From: an uncultured Ruminococcus sp.
GTDB taxonomy: Bacteria; Bacillota; Clostridia; Oscillospirales; Ruminococcaceae
DNA: 6,137 bases
Direction of reading: 5' to 3'
NCBI GenBank assembly: GCA_947589205.1
Contig: CANQCJ010000130.1
Coordinates: forward strand, 1 to 6,137
Shown: in pieces, positions 1 through 5,697 of the stretch
Numbering within the stretch: the first letter of the stretch is position 1
Layout of the letters: the number at the start of each line of letters is the position of its first letter
Notes under the pieces: model-generated
Databases searched by the model: none
What the model saw: the letters and a program-made list of their open reading frames with translations, nothing else
What the model was told of the DNA's origin: nothing
Translations under genes and position numbers: made by a program

Positions 1-168
1 ACGGTCGCTTACGAGCAGGCGGAGCTTATTTTGGTCTGCAAAAAGCTTTACGAGGCAGACATCGAGGCGAAGGGATTTTCGGACAAAAAACTCGACGATG
101 AAAATTATCCGCAAAAAGACTACCACCGCGCTTACATAGCGCAGATCGTTAAAGCCTACAAAAAATAA
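1..168 (+). CDS. C-terminal end of a probable flavin reductase family protein (5' truncated)
   Basis: Frame 1 is open from the window edge and ends at TAA 166-168, leaving 55 residues; the start lies outside the window. The tail contains a YPQKDYHRAYI stretch followed by a short lysine-rich end. From memory this resembles the C-terminus of clostridial flavin reductase-like FMN-binding proteins (DIM6/NTAB, flavoredoxin type), where a FYP-x-K-DYHR-x-YIGEI pattern closes the split-barrel fold. Such proteins are cytoplasmic, bind FMN, and move electrons from NAD(P)H or other donors. The FMN-binding core is not in the window, so the family call rests only on this tail. A hairpin terminator follows six bases after the stop, so the gene is transcriptionally separate from the regulator downstream. 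Confidence 0.55.
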   Translation, partial: TVAYEQAELILVCKKLYEADIEAKGFSDKKLDDENYPQKDYHRAYIAQIVKAYKK

Positions 169-173
169 TTTTT

Positions 174-218
174 TCGCGGTCCTTCTGCAAATAAAATGCG
201 ATGGACCGTGATTTTTTT
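174..218 (+). terminator. Rho-independent terminator after the flavin reductase-like gene
   Basis: The arm CGGTCC at 177-182 pairs with GGACCG at 203-208. The stem extends outward through a G-T wobble (176/209), C175-G210 and T174-A211, giving about nine pairs around a 20-base loop. Seven T residues follow at 212-218. It lies directly after the stop at 168 and before the promoter of the response regulator gene, as expected for a transcript end. Confidence 0.8.
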
Positions 219-219
219 C

Positions 220-248
220 TTGAAAAAATTTTCACTTTATGCTATAAT
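220..248 (+). promoter_or_regulatory. Sigma-A promoter of the two-component operon
   Basis: The -35 box TTGAAA (220-225) and a perfect -10 TATAAT (243-248) are separated by exactly 17 bases. Transcription should start near 255, giving a leader of only about 20 bases that carries the ribosome site AAGGGAG (258-264). No TTACA-N4-TGTAA operator is seen near it, which suggests basal expression of the regulator and kinase. The -35 box abuts the T-run of the preceding terminator. Confidence 0.8.
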
Positions 249-274
249 TGTTTTTTGAAGGGAGCTGAAAAAAT

Positions 275-934
275 ATGTATAAAATTTTTATCGCAGAGGA
301 CGACGAGCTTATAAGAGACGAGCTTAAAACGCTGCTGGAAAACGCGGGGTATTCCGCCGCTGCGGCGGACGATTTTGACGATGTATGCGCACAGATCTTA
401 TCCTCCGGCTGCGACCTTGTGCTTATGGATATAAACATTCCCGGAGAAAACGGCGAAACGCTGCTGCGAAGGCTCAGAAAGAGCTGCAAAACGCCCGTTA
501 TAATGGTAACGAGCAGAGCTGACGAGGCAGACGAGCTTATCTCGATGAGCTTCGGCGCGGACGACTATATCACCAAGCCCTACAACCCCGCGATACTGCT
601 TTTAAGGATCTCCGCCGTGCTGAAACGCTGCGGCAAAGCTCAGCAGCGTTCCTACCGCGGCTTTGAGGTCAACTCGGCTAAGGGCTGTCTTGACAACGGG
701 GAAAGGGAAATTATACTTACAAAAAACGAAATGATAATTTTCCGCGAGCTTCTCGATTCTCTCGGCGAGATAGTCACCCGCGACCGCCTTATGACCGCGC
801 TGTGGGATAACGACGAATACATAAACGACAACGCGCTTACCGTAAACATCAGCCGCCTGCGCGCAAAGCTGTCCGAGCTTGGATTTGACGGCGCGATAGA
901 GACGAGGAAAAAACAGGGGTATGTGTTAAAATGA
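275..934 (+). CDS. OmpR-family response regulator, BceR-like
   Basis: Cytoplasmic DNA-binding response regulator of 219 residues, the usual length for the OmpR/PhoB family. The receiver domain (about 1-118) shows the acidic pair E8/D9, phosphoacceptor D52 in LVLMDINIPG, switch residue T79 and conserved K101 before P102. The winged-helix effector domain (about 126-219) has a recognition helix around 184-199 (TVNISRLRAKL) and the typical GYVL ending. The ATG at 275 is preceded by AAGGGAG with a 10-base gap. The stop overlaps the start of the kinase gene (ATGA, 931-934), implying translational coupling. Together with a short-loop kinase and an FtsX-type ABC pair directly downstream, it fits the BceR/GraR branch that controls peptide-antibiotic transporters; its likely target is the operator at 1944-1957. 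The partner assignment is an inference from gene order. Confidence 0.93.
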   Translation: MYKIFIAEDDELIRDELKTLLENAGYSAAAADDFDDVCAQILSSGCDLVLMDINIPGENGETLLRRLRKSCKTPVIMVTSRADEADELISMSFGADDYITKPYNPAILLLRISAVLKRCGKAQQRSYRGFEVNSAKGCLDNGEREIILTKNEMIIFRELLDSLGEIVTRDRLMTALWDNDEYINDNALTVNISRLRAKLSELGFDGAIETRKKQGYVLK

Positions 935-1941
935 ATTTTAAAGAATTTTTAGCCGACAAAAAATTATCCTGCGCTCTTGCTGTCATCGCTTTGCTTACAG
1001 ATATCTGCTTCATGCGCGCATACGGTGTGCCTTGGGAGGTCGTATTATTTTGCACGGCGGTTTTGATGATCGCGCTTTTTATCGCGCTCATGGTGAGCTT
1101 TCTTAAAAAAAGAAGCTTTTACAATACGCTTAACGAACGCCTGGAGCAGCTCGACAAAAAATATCTCGTCTGCGAAACGCTGGATACTCCCGCGTTTATC
1201 GAAGGGAAAATATTGTGCAATGCGCTCTACCGCACCAACAAGGCTATGTGCGAGGAGATAGATATTTACCGCCGAAGCATAAGCGAGCTTGCCGATTTTG
1301 TAGAGCTTTGGGTGCATGAAATAAAGCTGCCGCTCTCCTCGCTCGAGCTTATGCTTTATAACAGCGGTTACACCGACAAAAGGGCTCTTAAACAGCTTAG
1401 AAGAATAGACGGCTGCATAGATACCGTGCTGTACTATTCGCGCGCAGAAAACGCCGAAAAGGATTATATAATAAAGAACGCTTCACTGCGCGGAGCGGTC
1501 GCCGAAGCGGTCAAAAAGCTTCGGGAGGATATGCTTCTGAGCGGCGCGGAGCTTGATATGGAGCTTAGCGACGTAAGTGTTATGACCGATTCAAAATGGC
1601 TGACCTTTATTTCCGAACAAATCCTCTCAAACAGCCTTAAATATTTATCTCCAAAACGCCCCGGAAAAATAAAAATTTACTGCAATGAGCAGGACGGCAG
1701 AACGCTTCTTGTTTTTGAGGACAACGGTATCGGCATAAGCTCAAACGACCTGGCGAGGATATTTGAAAAAAGCTTTACCGGCGAAAACGGCAGAACGGGG
1801 CAAAGGTCTACCGGTATGGGGCTTTATATCGTAAAAACTCTCTGCGTCAGGCTCGGTCACTCGCTTAACGCGCAAAGCGTAAAGGACGAATACACAAGAA
1901 TAACTATCGGCTTTGCCAAAAACGATTTTTATAAATTCTGA
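931..1941 (+). CDS. Intramembrane-sensing sensor histidine kinase, BceS-like
   Basis: Membrane histidine kinase of 336 residues, matching the BceS family in length. Two membrane helices (about 11-30 and 36-57) are joined by only a few residues, so there is almost no extracellular sensor; in this family the partner ABC transporter provides the signal. The dimerisation box holds the phosphorylatable H129 in WVHEIKLPLS. The ATPase domain shows the N box (N234 in NSLKYL), G1 box DNGIGI (264-269), the F-box region around 278-283 and G2 box GMGLYIVK (295-302). Position H+4, usually Thr or Asn in the HExxT/N phosphatase motif, is L133. The start overlaps the regulator stop by 4 bases; a weak AGGGG (915-919) lies upstream, so translation is probably coupled. 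No terminator follows, so some read-through into the ABC genes is possible. Confidence 0.92.
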   Translation: MNFKEFLADKKLSCALAVIALLTDICFMRAYGVPWEVVLFCTAVLMIALFIALMVSFLKKRSFYNTLNERLEQLDKKYLVCETLDTPAFIEGKILCNALYRTNKAMCEEIDIYRRSISELADFVELWVHEIKLPLSSLELMLYNSGYTDKRALKQLRRIDGCIDTVLYYSRAENAEKDYIIKNASLRGAVAEAVKKLREDMLLSGAELDMELSDVSVMTDSKWLTFISEQILSNSLKYLSPKRPGKIKIYCNEQDGRTLLVFEDNGIGISSNDLARIFEKSFTGENGRTGQRSTGMGLYIVKTLCVRLGHSLNAQSVKDEYTRITIGFAKNDFYKF

Positions 1942-1943
1942 TG

Positions 1944-1957
1944 TTACAAAATTGTAA
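1944..1957 (+). promoter_or_regulatory. BceR-type operator upstream of the ABC transporter genes
   Basis: The arms TTACAA (1944-1949) and TTGTAA (1952-1957) form a perfect six-base inverted repeat around AA. Read another way this is TTACA-AAAT-TGTAA, which fits the TNACA-N4-TGTAA pattern that I recall being described for BceR-like regulators. It sits 20 bases upstream of the -35 box of the ABC promoter, with its centre about 60 bases before the predicted transcription start, a typical place for an activator. It begins three bases after the kinase stop codon. Binding by the regulator encoded at 275-934 is inferred. Confidence 0.7.
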
Positions 1958-1977
1958 TGCTGCGTAATATTAAACTA

Positions 1978-2006
1978 TCGACAGAGCTTCTTATTTGAAG
2001 TATAAT
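1978..2006 (+). promoter_or_regulatory. Promoter of the ABC transporter operon
   Basis: A near-consensus -35 TCGACA (1978-1983, five of six bases of TTGACA) and a perfect -10 TATAAT (2001-2006) have a 17-base spacer. Transcription should start near 2013, leaving a leader of about 20 bases. With the operator at 1944-1957 just upstream, this looks like an activated promoter controlled by the response regulator. Confidence 0.72.
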
Positions 2007-2020
2007 GAATGTACAAAAGT

Positions 2021-2028
2021 AAAGGAGG
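2021..2028 (+). promoter_or_regulatory. Ribosome binding site that fixes the ABC ATPase start at 2036
   Basis: AAAGGAGG lies seven bases before the ATG at 2036. The in-frame ATG at 2009 would place this site inside the coding sequence, and it begins only three bases after the -10 box, at or before the predicted transcription start. The longer reading is therefore very unlikely. Confidence 0.85.
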
Positions 2029-2035
2029 CGGCAAA

Positions 2036-2800
2036 ATGGAGCTGCTTAAAATTGAAAGGATAGAAAAGTATTACGGCAGCAGATCTAATCTGACTAAGGC
2101 GATAGACGGTATTTCCTTTAGCGTTGACAAGGGCGAATTTATCGCGATAATGGGGGCTTCGGGCAGCGGGAAAACTACCCTGCTCAACTGCGTTTCGACT
2201 ATCGACCGCGTTACCTCGGGTCATATTTATCTCGAGGGAAGGGACATCACCTCGATAAAGGGCAAGGAGCTTAACAAATTCCGCAGGGAAAAATTAGGGT
2301 TTATCTTTCAGGATTTTAATTTGCTCGATACGCTTACGGCTTATGAGAATATTTCTCTCGCGCTGTCTATCCAAAAGCTCGATCACAAAAAAATTGACGC
2401 GGCTGTAAAAGCAAGCGCGCGTCAGCTCGGTATCACCGACGTGCTGGACAAATACCCCTACCAGATGAGCGGCGGTCAGAAGCAGCGCGTGGCTTCGGCA
2501 AGAGCACTTGTAACAGACCCCGCTGTCGTTCTTGCCGACGAGCCGACCGGCGCGCTCGATTCAAGATCGGCAAGAATGCTGCTCGAACGCTTCAGCTATC
2601 TTAACGATGAGTACGATGCGACTATCATGATGGTGACGCACGATTCGTTCACCGCAAGCTACGCGCAGAGAGTGCTCTTTATAAAGGACGGAAAAATTTT
2701 TCACGAGATCATAAAGGGAACGGACTCGCGCAAAGCCTTTTTCGACAAGATAATCGACGTTATAACTCTGCTCGGAGGTGACGTAAGCGATGCTCTTTAA
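2036..2800 (+). CDS. ABC transporter ATP-binding protein, BceA-like (peptide-antibiotic resistance)
   Basis: Cytoplasmic nucleotide-binding subunit of 254 residues in the MacB/LolD/BceA class. All ABC motifs are intact: Walker A GASGSGKT (40-47), Q-loop Q92, signature MSGGQ (144-148), Walker B VVLADEP with D168 and catalytic E169, D-loop (GALDSRS, from 172) and H-loop H202 in VTHDS. The start at 2036 is chosen over an in-frame ATG at 2009 because AAAGGAGG lies just upstream of it and the upstream ATG is next to the -10 box. The coding end overlaps the permease start by 11 bases, so the two are translated together. The likely role is to power the FtsX-type permease at 2790-4838 in removing a peptide antibiotic from its lipid II cycle target and in signalling to the kinase. 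The particular antibiotic cannot be read from the sequence. Confidence 0.94.
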   Translation: MELLKIERIEKYYGSRSNLTKAIDGISFSVDKGEFIAIMGASGSGKTTLLNCVSTIDRVTSGHIYLEGRDITSIKGKELNKFRREKLGFIFQDFNLLDTLTAYENISLALSIQKLDHKKIDAAVKASARQLGITDVLDKYPYQMSGGQKQRVASARALVTDPAVVLADEPTGALDSRSARMLLERFSYLNDEYDATIMMVTHDSFTASYAQRVLFIKDGKIFHEIIKGTDSRKAFFDKIIDVITLLGGDVSDAL

Positions 2801-4838
2801 GCTGACTCTGGGCAACGTAAAGCGAAGCCTGCGCGACTACGCCGTTTACTTTTTCACGCTCGTTATCGGCGTTTCGATATTCTATGTTTTTAACGCGATA
2901 GATTCCCAGACGGCGTTTTTAAAAATGAACGAAAGCACCCGCGACATCGTACGGCTTCTTGTGAATATGCTTTCGGGCGTGAGCGTTTTTGTGTCGGCGG
3001 TGCTCGGTCTGCTGATAGTTTACGCAAGCAGATTTCTTATGAAGCGCAGAAGCAGAGAATTTGCGCTTTATCAGCTCCTCGGAATGAGCAAGGGACGTAT
3101 TTCGGCGATACTGCTGACAGAATCGCTCTTTATCGGTCTAAGCTCGCTCGGCGCGGGACTTGCGGTCGGTATCGGTCTTTCGCAGCTCATGAGCGCACTC
3201 GTGGCGGATCTTTTTGAAGCGGATATGAGCGATTATCATTTTACGGTATCTCTCTTTGCGATAATTAAGACCGCCGTTTATTTCGGGATAATGTATTTAG
3301 TCGTTCTGCTTTTTAACGGAATAGCTATCGGAAAATGCCGCCTTATAACCCTGCTCCAAAGCGGCAGAAAAAGCGAAAGACAGCGGCTGAAAAACCCGAT
3401 CCTGTGCGTTATCGTTTTTATAATTGCGTCGATCGGTCTCGGCTATGCCTATAAAAACGTCACCGGAAATTTCCGAACATTAAACAACAAAAGGCTGCTT
3501 GCCATGATAGCCATAGGCTGCGTTACGACGCTGCTGATATTCTGGTCGGTCTCGGGAATGCTGCTAAGAATTTTTATGAGCATAAAAAAAGTGTATCACA
3601 AGGGTCTGAACTGCTTTACCTTTAGGCAGATAAGCAGCAAGGTGAACACTACCGTGGTTTCCATGACGGTCATTTGCCTTATGCTTTTTGTGACTATCTG
3701 CACGCTTGCGGCTTCCTTTTCGGTGAGAAACTCGCTCAATGCGAATATAAAAGAATACTGCCCCGCCGATTTTGAGATAGCTCTTTACCGCATAGAGAAC
3801 AACACGGTCAAGCCTATAGATATAAAAGAACAGTATGAACAAGCAGGAATTGAGCTTACAAGCGGATTTGAGGACTACTTGCTTTTTTATATGCACAACA
3901 CGCCGCAGCTTACGATAAAAAGCCTATGCGGGGAAAATTATGGATACCTGTTAGAAAATTATCCGTTTTTAGATCTCGATATACAGCTCGATATTATAAA
4001 GCTCAGCGATTACAACGCGCTTATGGAGATCTACGGGCATGAACAGCTAAAGCTGAACGATGACGAATATACGCTGCTTTGCAATTATACTTCGATGGCG
4101 GATATTTACAACGTGCTGCTCAAAAGCAAAAATGATATACAGCTTTTCGGCAAAACGCTTTACAGCAGAGACGGCAAATGCGTTGACGGCGCGGTCTATC
4201 TTTCCTCTCAGCCGATAAACGCAGGGATCTTTGTCGTACCCGACAGCGTGCTTGAAAACAGCGGCAGTGAGGCAGCTTCAATATTTATCGGAAATTATTC
4301 GGCTAAGACCGATGAGGAAAAGGAAAAAGCGGAGGAAAACGCGCTGGCTTCCTACAGAAAAGCGGTGGATCGCGACAGTCTGCAAAGCAAATATCCCGAT
4401 TCGGTTTTAACTCTCAGCGTTCAGACCAAAAGAGATATCACCGACAGCTCTATCGGTCTCGGGGGAATAATAGCTCTCATCGGACTTTACATCGGCGTGG
4501 TTTTCCTGATATGCTCCGGCGCGGTGCTTGCGCTGAAAACTCTCTCGGATACCGCCGACAGTCTCGGACGTTATGAAACGCTCAGAAACATAGGCGCGGA
4601 CGAAAAGGATATCACACGTTCGCTGTTTATCCAGACGGCGGTATTCTTCCTGCTGCCGCTCGCGCTCGCTTCACTGCATTCGGTGTTCGGCATGAAATTC
4701 GCGGGATTTTTCCTCGAGGTATTCGGCACGCAGAGGATCGGTATCTCAATCGCGCTGACCTGCATCATGCTCGCAATTATCTACGGCGGATATTTTTTGA
4801 TAAGCTATTTCAGCCAGAAGGCGATGATAAAAAAATAA
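2790..4838 (+). CDS. FtsX-family ABC transporter permease, BceB-like
   Basis: Integral membrane subunit of 682 residues. Ten membrane helices are predicted by eye at about 17-36, 57-82, 104-130, 151-178, 203-221, 236-262, 287-312, 556-583, 612-638 and 650-675. A large extracellular domain (about 314-550) lies between helices 7 and 8, the layout of BceB-type transporters. FtsX-like coupling segments follow helix 2 (REFALYQLLGMSKGRI, 89-104) and helix 8 (GRYETLRNIGADEKDITR, 593-610). The extracellular domain carries four cysteines (C324, C380, C431, C464) and a charged helix near 506-527. GGAGGTGA (2774-2781) sits eight bases before the ATG, inside the ATPase gene, which supports the overlapping start. 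In this family the extracellular domain sets substrate specificity, and the permease forms a sensory complex with the short-loop kinase. The substrate here is unknown. No clear terminator follows. Confidence 0.93.
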   Translation: MLFKLTLGNVKRSLRDYAVYFFTLVIGVSIFYVFNAIDSQTAFLKMNESTRDIVRLLVNMLSGVSVFVSAVLGLLIVYASRFLMKRRSREFALYQLLGMSKGRISAILLTESLFIGLSSLGAGLAVGIGLSQLMSALVADLFEADMSDYHFTVSLFAIIKTAVYFGIMYLVVLLFNGIAIGKCRLITLLQSGRKSERQRLKNPILCVIVFIIASIGLGYAYKNVTGNFRTLNNKRLLAMIAIGCVTTLLIFWSVSGMLLRIFMSIKKVYHKGLNCFTFRQISSKVNTTVVSMTVICLMLFVTICTLAASFSVRNSLNANIKEYCPADFEIALYRIENNTVKPIDIKEQYEQAGIELTSGFEDYLLFYMHNTPQLTIKSLCGENYGYLLENYPFLDLDIQLDIIKLSDYNALMEIYGHEQLKLNDDEYTLLCNYTSMADIYNVLLKSKNDIQLFGKTLYSRDGKCVDGAVYLSSQPINAGIFVVPDSVLENSGSEAASIFIGNYSAKTDEEKEKAEENALASYRKAVDRDSLQSKYPDSVLTLSVQTKRDITDSSIGLGGIIALIGLYIGVVFLICSGAVLALKTLSDTADSLGRYETLRNIGADEKDITRSLFIQTAVFFLLPLALASLHSVFGMKFAGFFLEVFGTQRIGISIALTCIMLAIIYGGYFLISYFSQKAMIKK

Positions 4839-4845
4839 TATAAGG

Positions 4846-4915
4846 CTCGCTTTGACTATTGCACTTTTTATAAAAATGTGGTATAATTAAATCGAAAAAT
4901 TTTTTAAAAAGCGAG
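4846..4915 (+). repeat. Spaced inverted repeat framing the acetyltransferase promoter
   Basis: CTCGCTTT (4846-4853) and AAAGCGAG (4908-4915) are perfect eight-base complements 54 bases apart. The right arm overlaps the ribosome site of the sugar O-acetyltransferase gene (GAGGA, 4913-4917). The left arm lies upstream of the predicted promoter, so the pair can form only in transcripts reading through from the permease gene. A chance match is possible. Confidence 0.35.
4859..4887 (+). promoter_or_regulatory. Extended -10 promoter of the sugar O-acetyltransferase gene
   Basis: A perfect -10 TATAAT (4882-4887) is preceded by TG at 4879-4880, forming the extended TGnTATAAT element. The -35 position at 17-base spacing holds only a weak TTGCAC (4859-4864). 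A better -35 match, TTGACT (4852-4857), is too far away (24 bases). Transcription should start near 4894. The spacer contains an AT-rich palindrome TTTTTATAAAAA (4865-4876). Confidence 0.68.
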
Positions 4916-4924
4916 GAAAATTTT

Positions 4925-5551
4925 ATGGCTGAAAAGGATAAGCTTCACACCGGAGAGCTTTATTTTCCCGGCGACAGCGAGATACTCGCGCGTCAGACCG
5001 AATGTCTCGAGCTGCTTTATGATTACAACCACACCCGCCCGAGGGAAGCACAAAAACGACAAGAGTTGCTCAAAAAAATGTTCGCCGAGATAGGCGAGGG
5101 CTGCTACATAGAGCCGCCGCTCCATGCGAATTTCGGCGGTGCACACTGCCATTTCGGCAGAATGATATACGCAAATTTCGGGCTTACGCTCGTTGACGAC
5201 ACGGAAATTTTTGTCGGCGACAACACGATGTTCGCGCCGAACGTGGTAATAGCCTCGGCGGGTCACCCGCTCGAGCCGACCCTGCGTTACAACGGATATC
5301 AGTACAATATGCCGGTGCATATCGGAAAAAACTGCTGGATAGGCGCGGGCGCGCTGATAATGCCGGGAATAACTATCGGCGACAACGTAGTGGTCGGCGC
5401 GGGCAGCGTTGTAACAAAGGATCTGCCGTCAAACGTTCTCGCGTTCGGGGTACCGTGCAGGATACAGCGGGAAATAGGCGAGCACGACAGAGAATTTTAT
5501 TTTAAAGACAAAAAGATCCCGCAGGAATTAAAGGATAAATTTTCGATATGA
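4925..5551 (+). CDS. Sugar O-acetyltransferase, LacA/Maa type (left-handed beta helix)
   Basis: Cytoplasmic enzyme of 208 residues that should move an acetyl group from acetyl-CoA to a sugar hydroxyl (galactoside, maltose or related). An N-terminal helical maltose-acetyltransferase domain (about 1-55) precedes hexapeptide repeats from about residue 60 to 165 (for example HIGKNCWIGAGALIMPGI and TIGDNVVVGAGSVVTKDLP). The catalytic histidine is H114 in SAGHPL; Y82 and N84 match LacA active-site positions. The recalled E. coli LacA sequence aligns over most of the length, including YANF-LT-VDD, GVPCR and the YFKD near the end, and is similar in size (203 residues). GAGGA (4913-4917) precedes the ATG by seven bases. 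No lacZ, permease or sugar regulator is nearby, so the physiological acceptor is unclear; detoxification or cell-wall sugar modification are alternatives. Confidence 0.92.
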   Translation: MAEKDKLHTGELYFPGDSEILARQTECLELLYDYNHTRPREAQKRQELLKKMFAEIGEGCYIEPPLHANFGGAHCHFGRMIYANFGLTLVDDTEIFVGDNTMFAPNVVIASAGHPLEPTLRYNGYQYNMPVHIGKNCWIGAGALIMPGITIGDNVVVGAGSVVTKDLPSNVLAFGVPCRIQREIGEHDREFYFKDKKIPQELKDKFSI

Positions 5552-5557
5552 TAAAAT
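5528..5557 (+). promoter_or_regulatory. Possible promoter for the GNAT gene across the acetyltransferase stop codon
   Basis: TG at 5549-5550, one base, then TAAAAT (5552-5557) forms an extended -10-like element. The upstream TTAAAG (5528-5533) is a poor -35 at an 18-base spacing. If used, transcription would start near 5563-5564, just where the long inverted repeat of the leader begins. Weak evidence; read-through from the upstream gene is the alternative. Confidence 0.3.
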
Positions 5558-5656
5558 ATCGCACATCAACATAAGGTATTTTTAAAAAACGCCGATACCG
5601 CATATTGATGTCGGAATATCGGATATATATAAGCCGCCCGATATTTCGGACGGCTT
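5544..5656 (+). promoter_or_regulatory. Structured leader between the O-acetyltransferase and GNAT genes (attenuator-like, class not recognised)
   Basis: This non-coding stretch holds several overlapping complementary segments. Pairing A joins 5563-5579 with 5595-5611 (14 of 17 positions Watson-Crick: ACATCAA with TTGATGT, AT with AT, GGTAT with ATACC). Pairing B joins CCGATACCG (5592-5600) with CGG-AA-TATCGG (5612-5622), plus CAT with ATG inside. Pairing C joins AATATCGG (5615-5622) with CCGATATT (5638-5645). Pairing D is the hairpin at 5631-5656. A excludes B, and C excludes D, so the transcript could switch between A+C and B+D. A further small hairpin (CGATAT 5544-5549 with ATATCG 5556-5561) spans the upstream stop codon. 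I do not recognise a known riboswitch core. Structures were found by eye, without energies or homologues. Confidence 0.45.
5631..5656 (+). terminator. Terminator-like hairpin with a weak T-run
   Basis: AAGCCG (5631-5636) pairs with CGGCTT (5651-5656). After one C/A mismatch the stem continues with CCGA (5638-5641) and TCGG (5646-5649) around a TATT tetraloop. The bases that follow (TGGAGCTTTTGC) hold only a broken T-tract, so termination may be partial. It could end the O-acetyltransferase transcript, act as an attenuator for the GNAT gene, or both. Confidence 0.5.
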
Positions 5657-5684
5657 TGGAGCTTTTGCAAAAAAATAATTTTCC

Positions 5685-5689
5685 GGAGG
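5685..5689 (+). promoter_or_regulatory. Ribosome binding site that fixes a TTG start for the GNAT gene
   Basis: GGAGG lies eight bases before TTG at 5698, an ideal distance. There is no ATG or GTG in frame near it, and the first in-frame ATG (5737) would remove 13 conserved N-terminal residues. Confidence 0.8.
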
Positions 5690-5697
5690 TTTTTGGA

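Noticed and set aside
2009..2035. Upstream in-frame ATG extending the ABC ATPase by nine residues
   Set aside because: It starts three bases after the -10 box, has no ribosome site of its own, and the AAAGGAGG at 2021-2028 serves the ATG at 2036. The added residues MYKSKGGGK are just the ribosome site translated.
3564..3896. Minus-strand frame of 110 codons within the permease gene
   Set aside because: Fully inside the permease coding region with no family resemblance; the permease frame has clear membrane helices there.
4852..4874. TTGACT (4852-4857) as -35 with TATAAA (4869-4874) as -10
   Set aside because: The spacer is only 11 bases, too short for a sigma-A promoter; the extended -10 at 4879-4887 is better.
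4904..5320. Minus-strand frame of 138 codons opposite the O-acetyltransferase
   Set aside because: It lies wholly opposite a well-supported gene, has no recognisable protein motif and no ribosome site, so it is a shadow frame.
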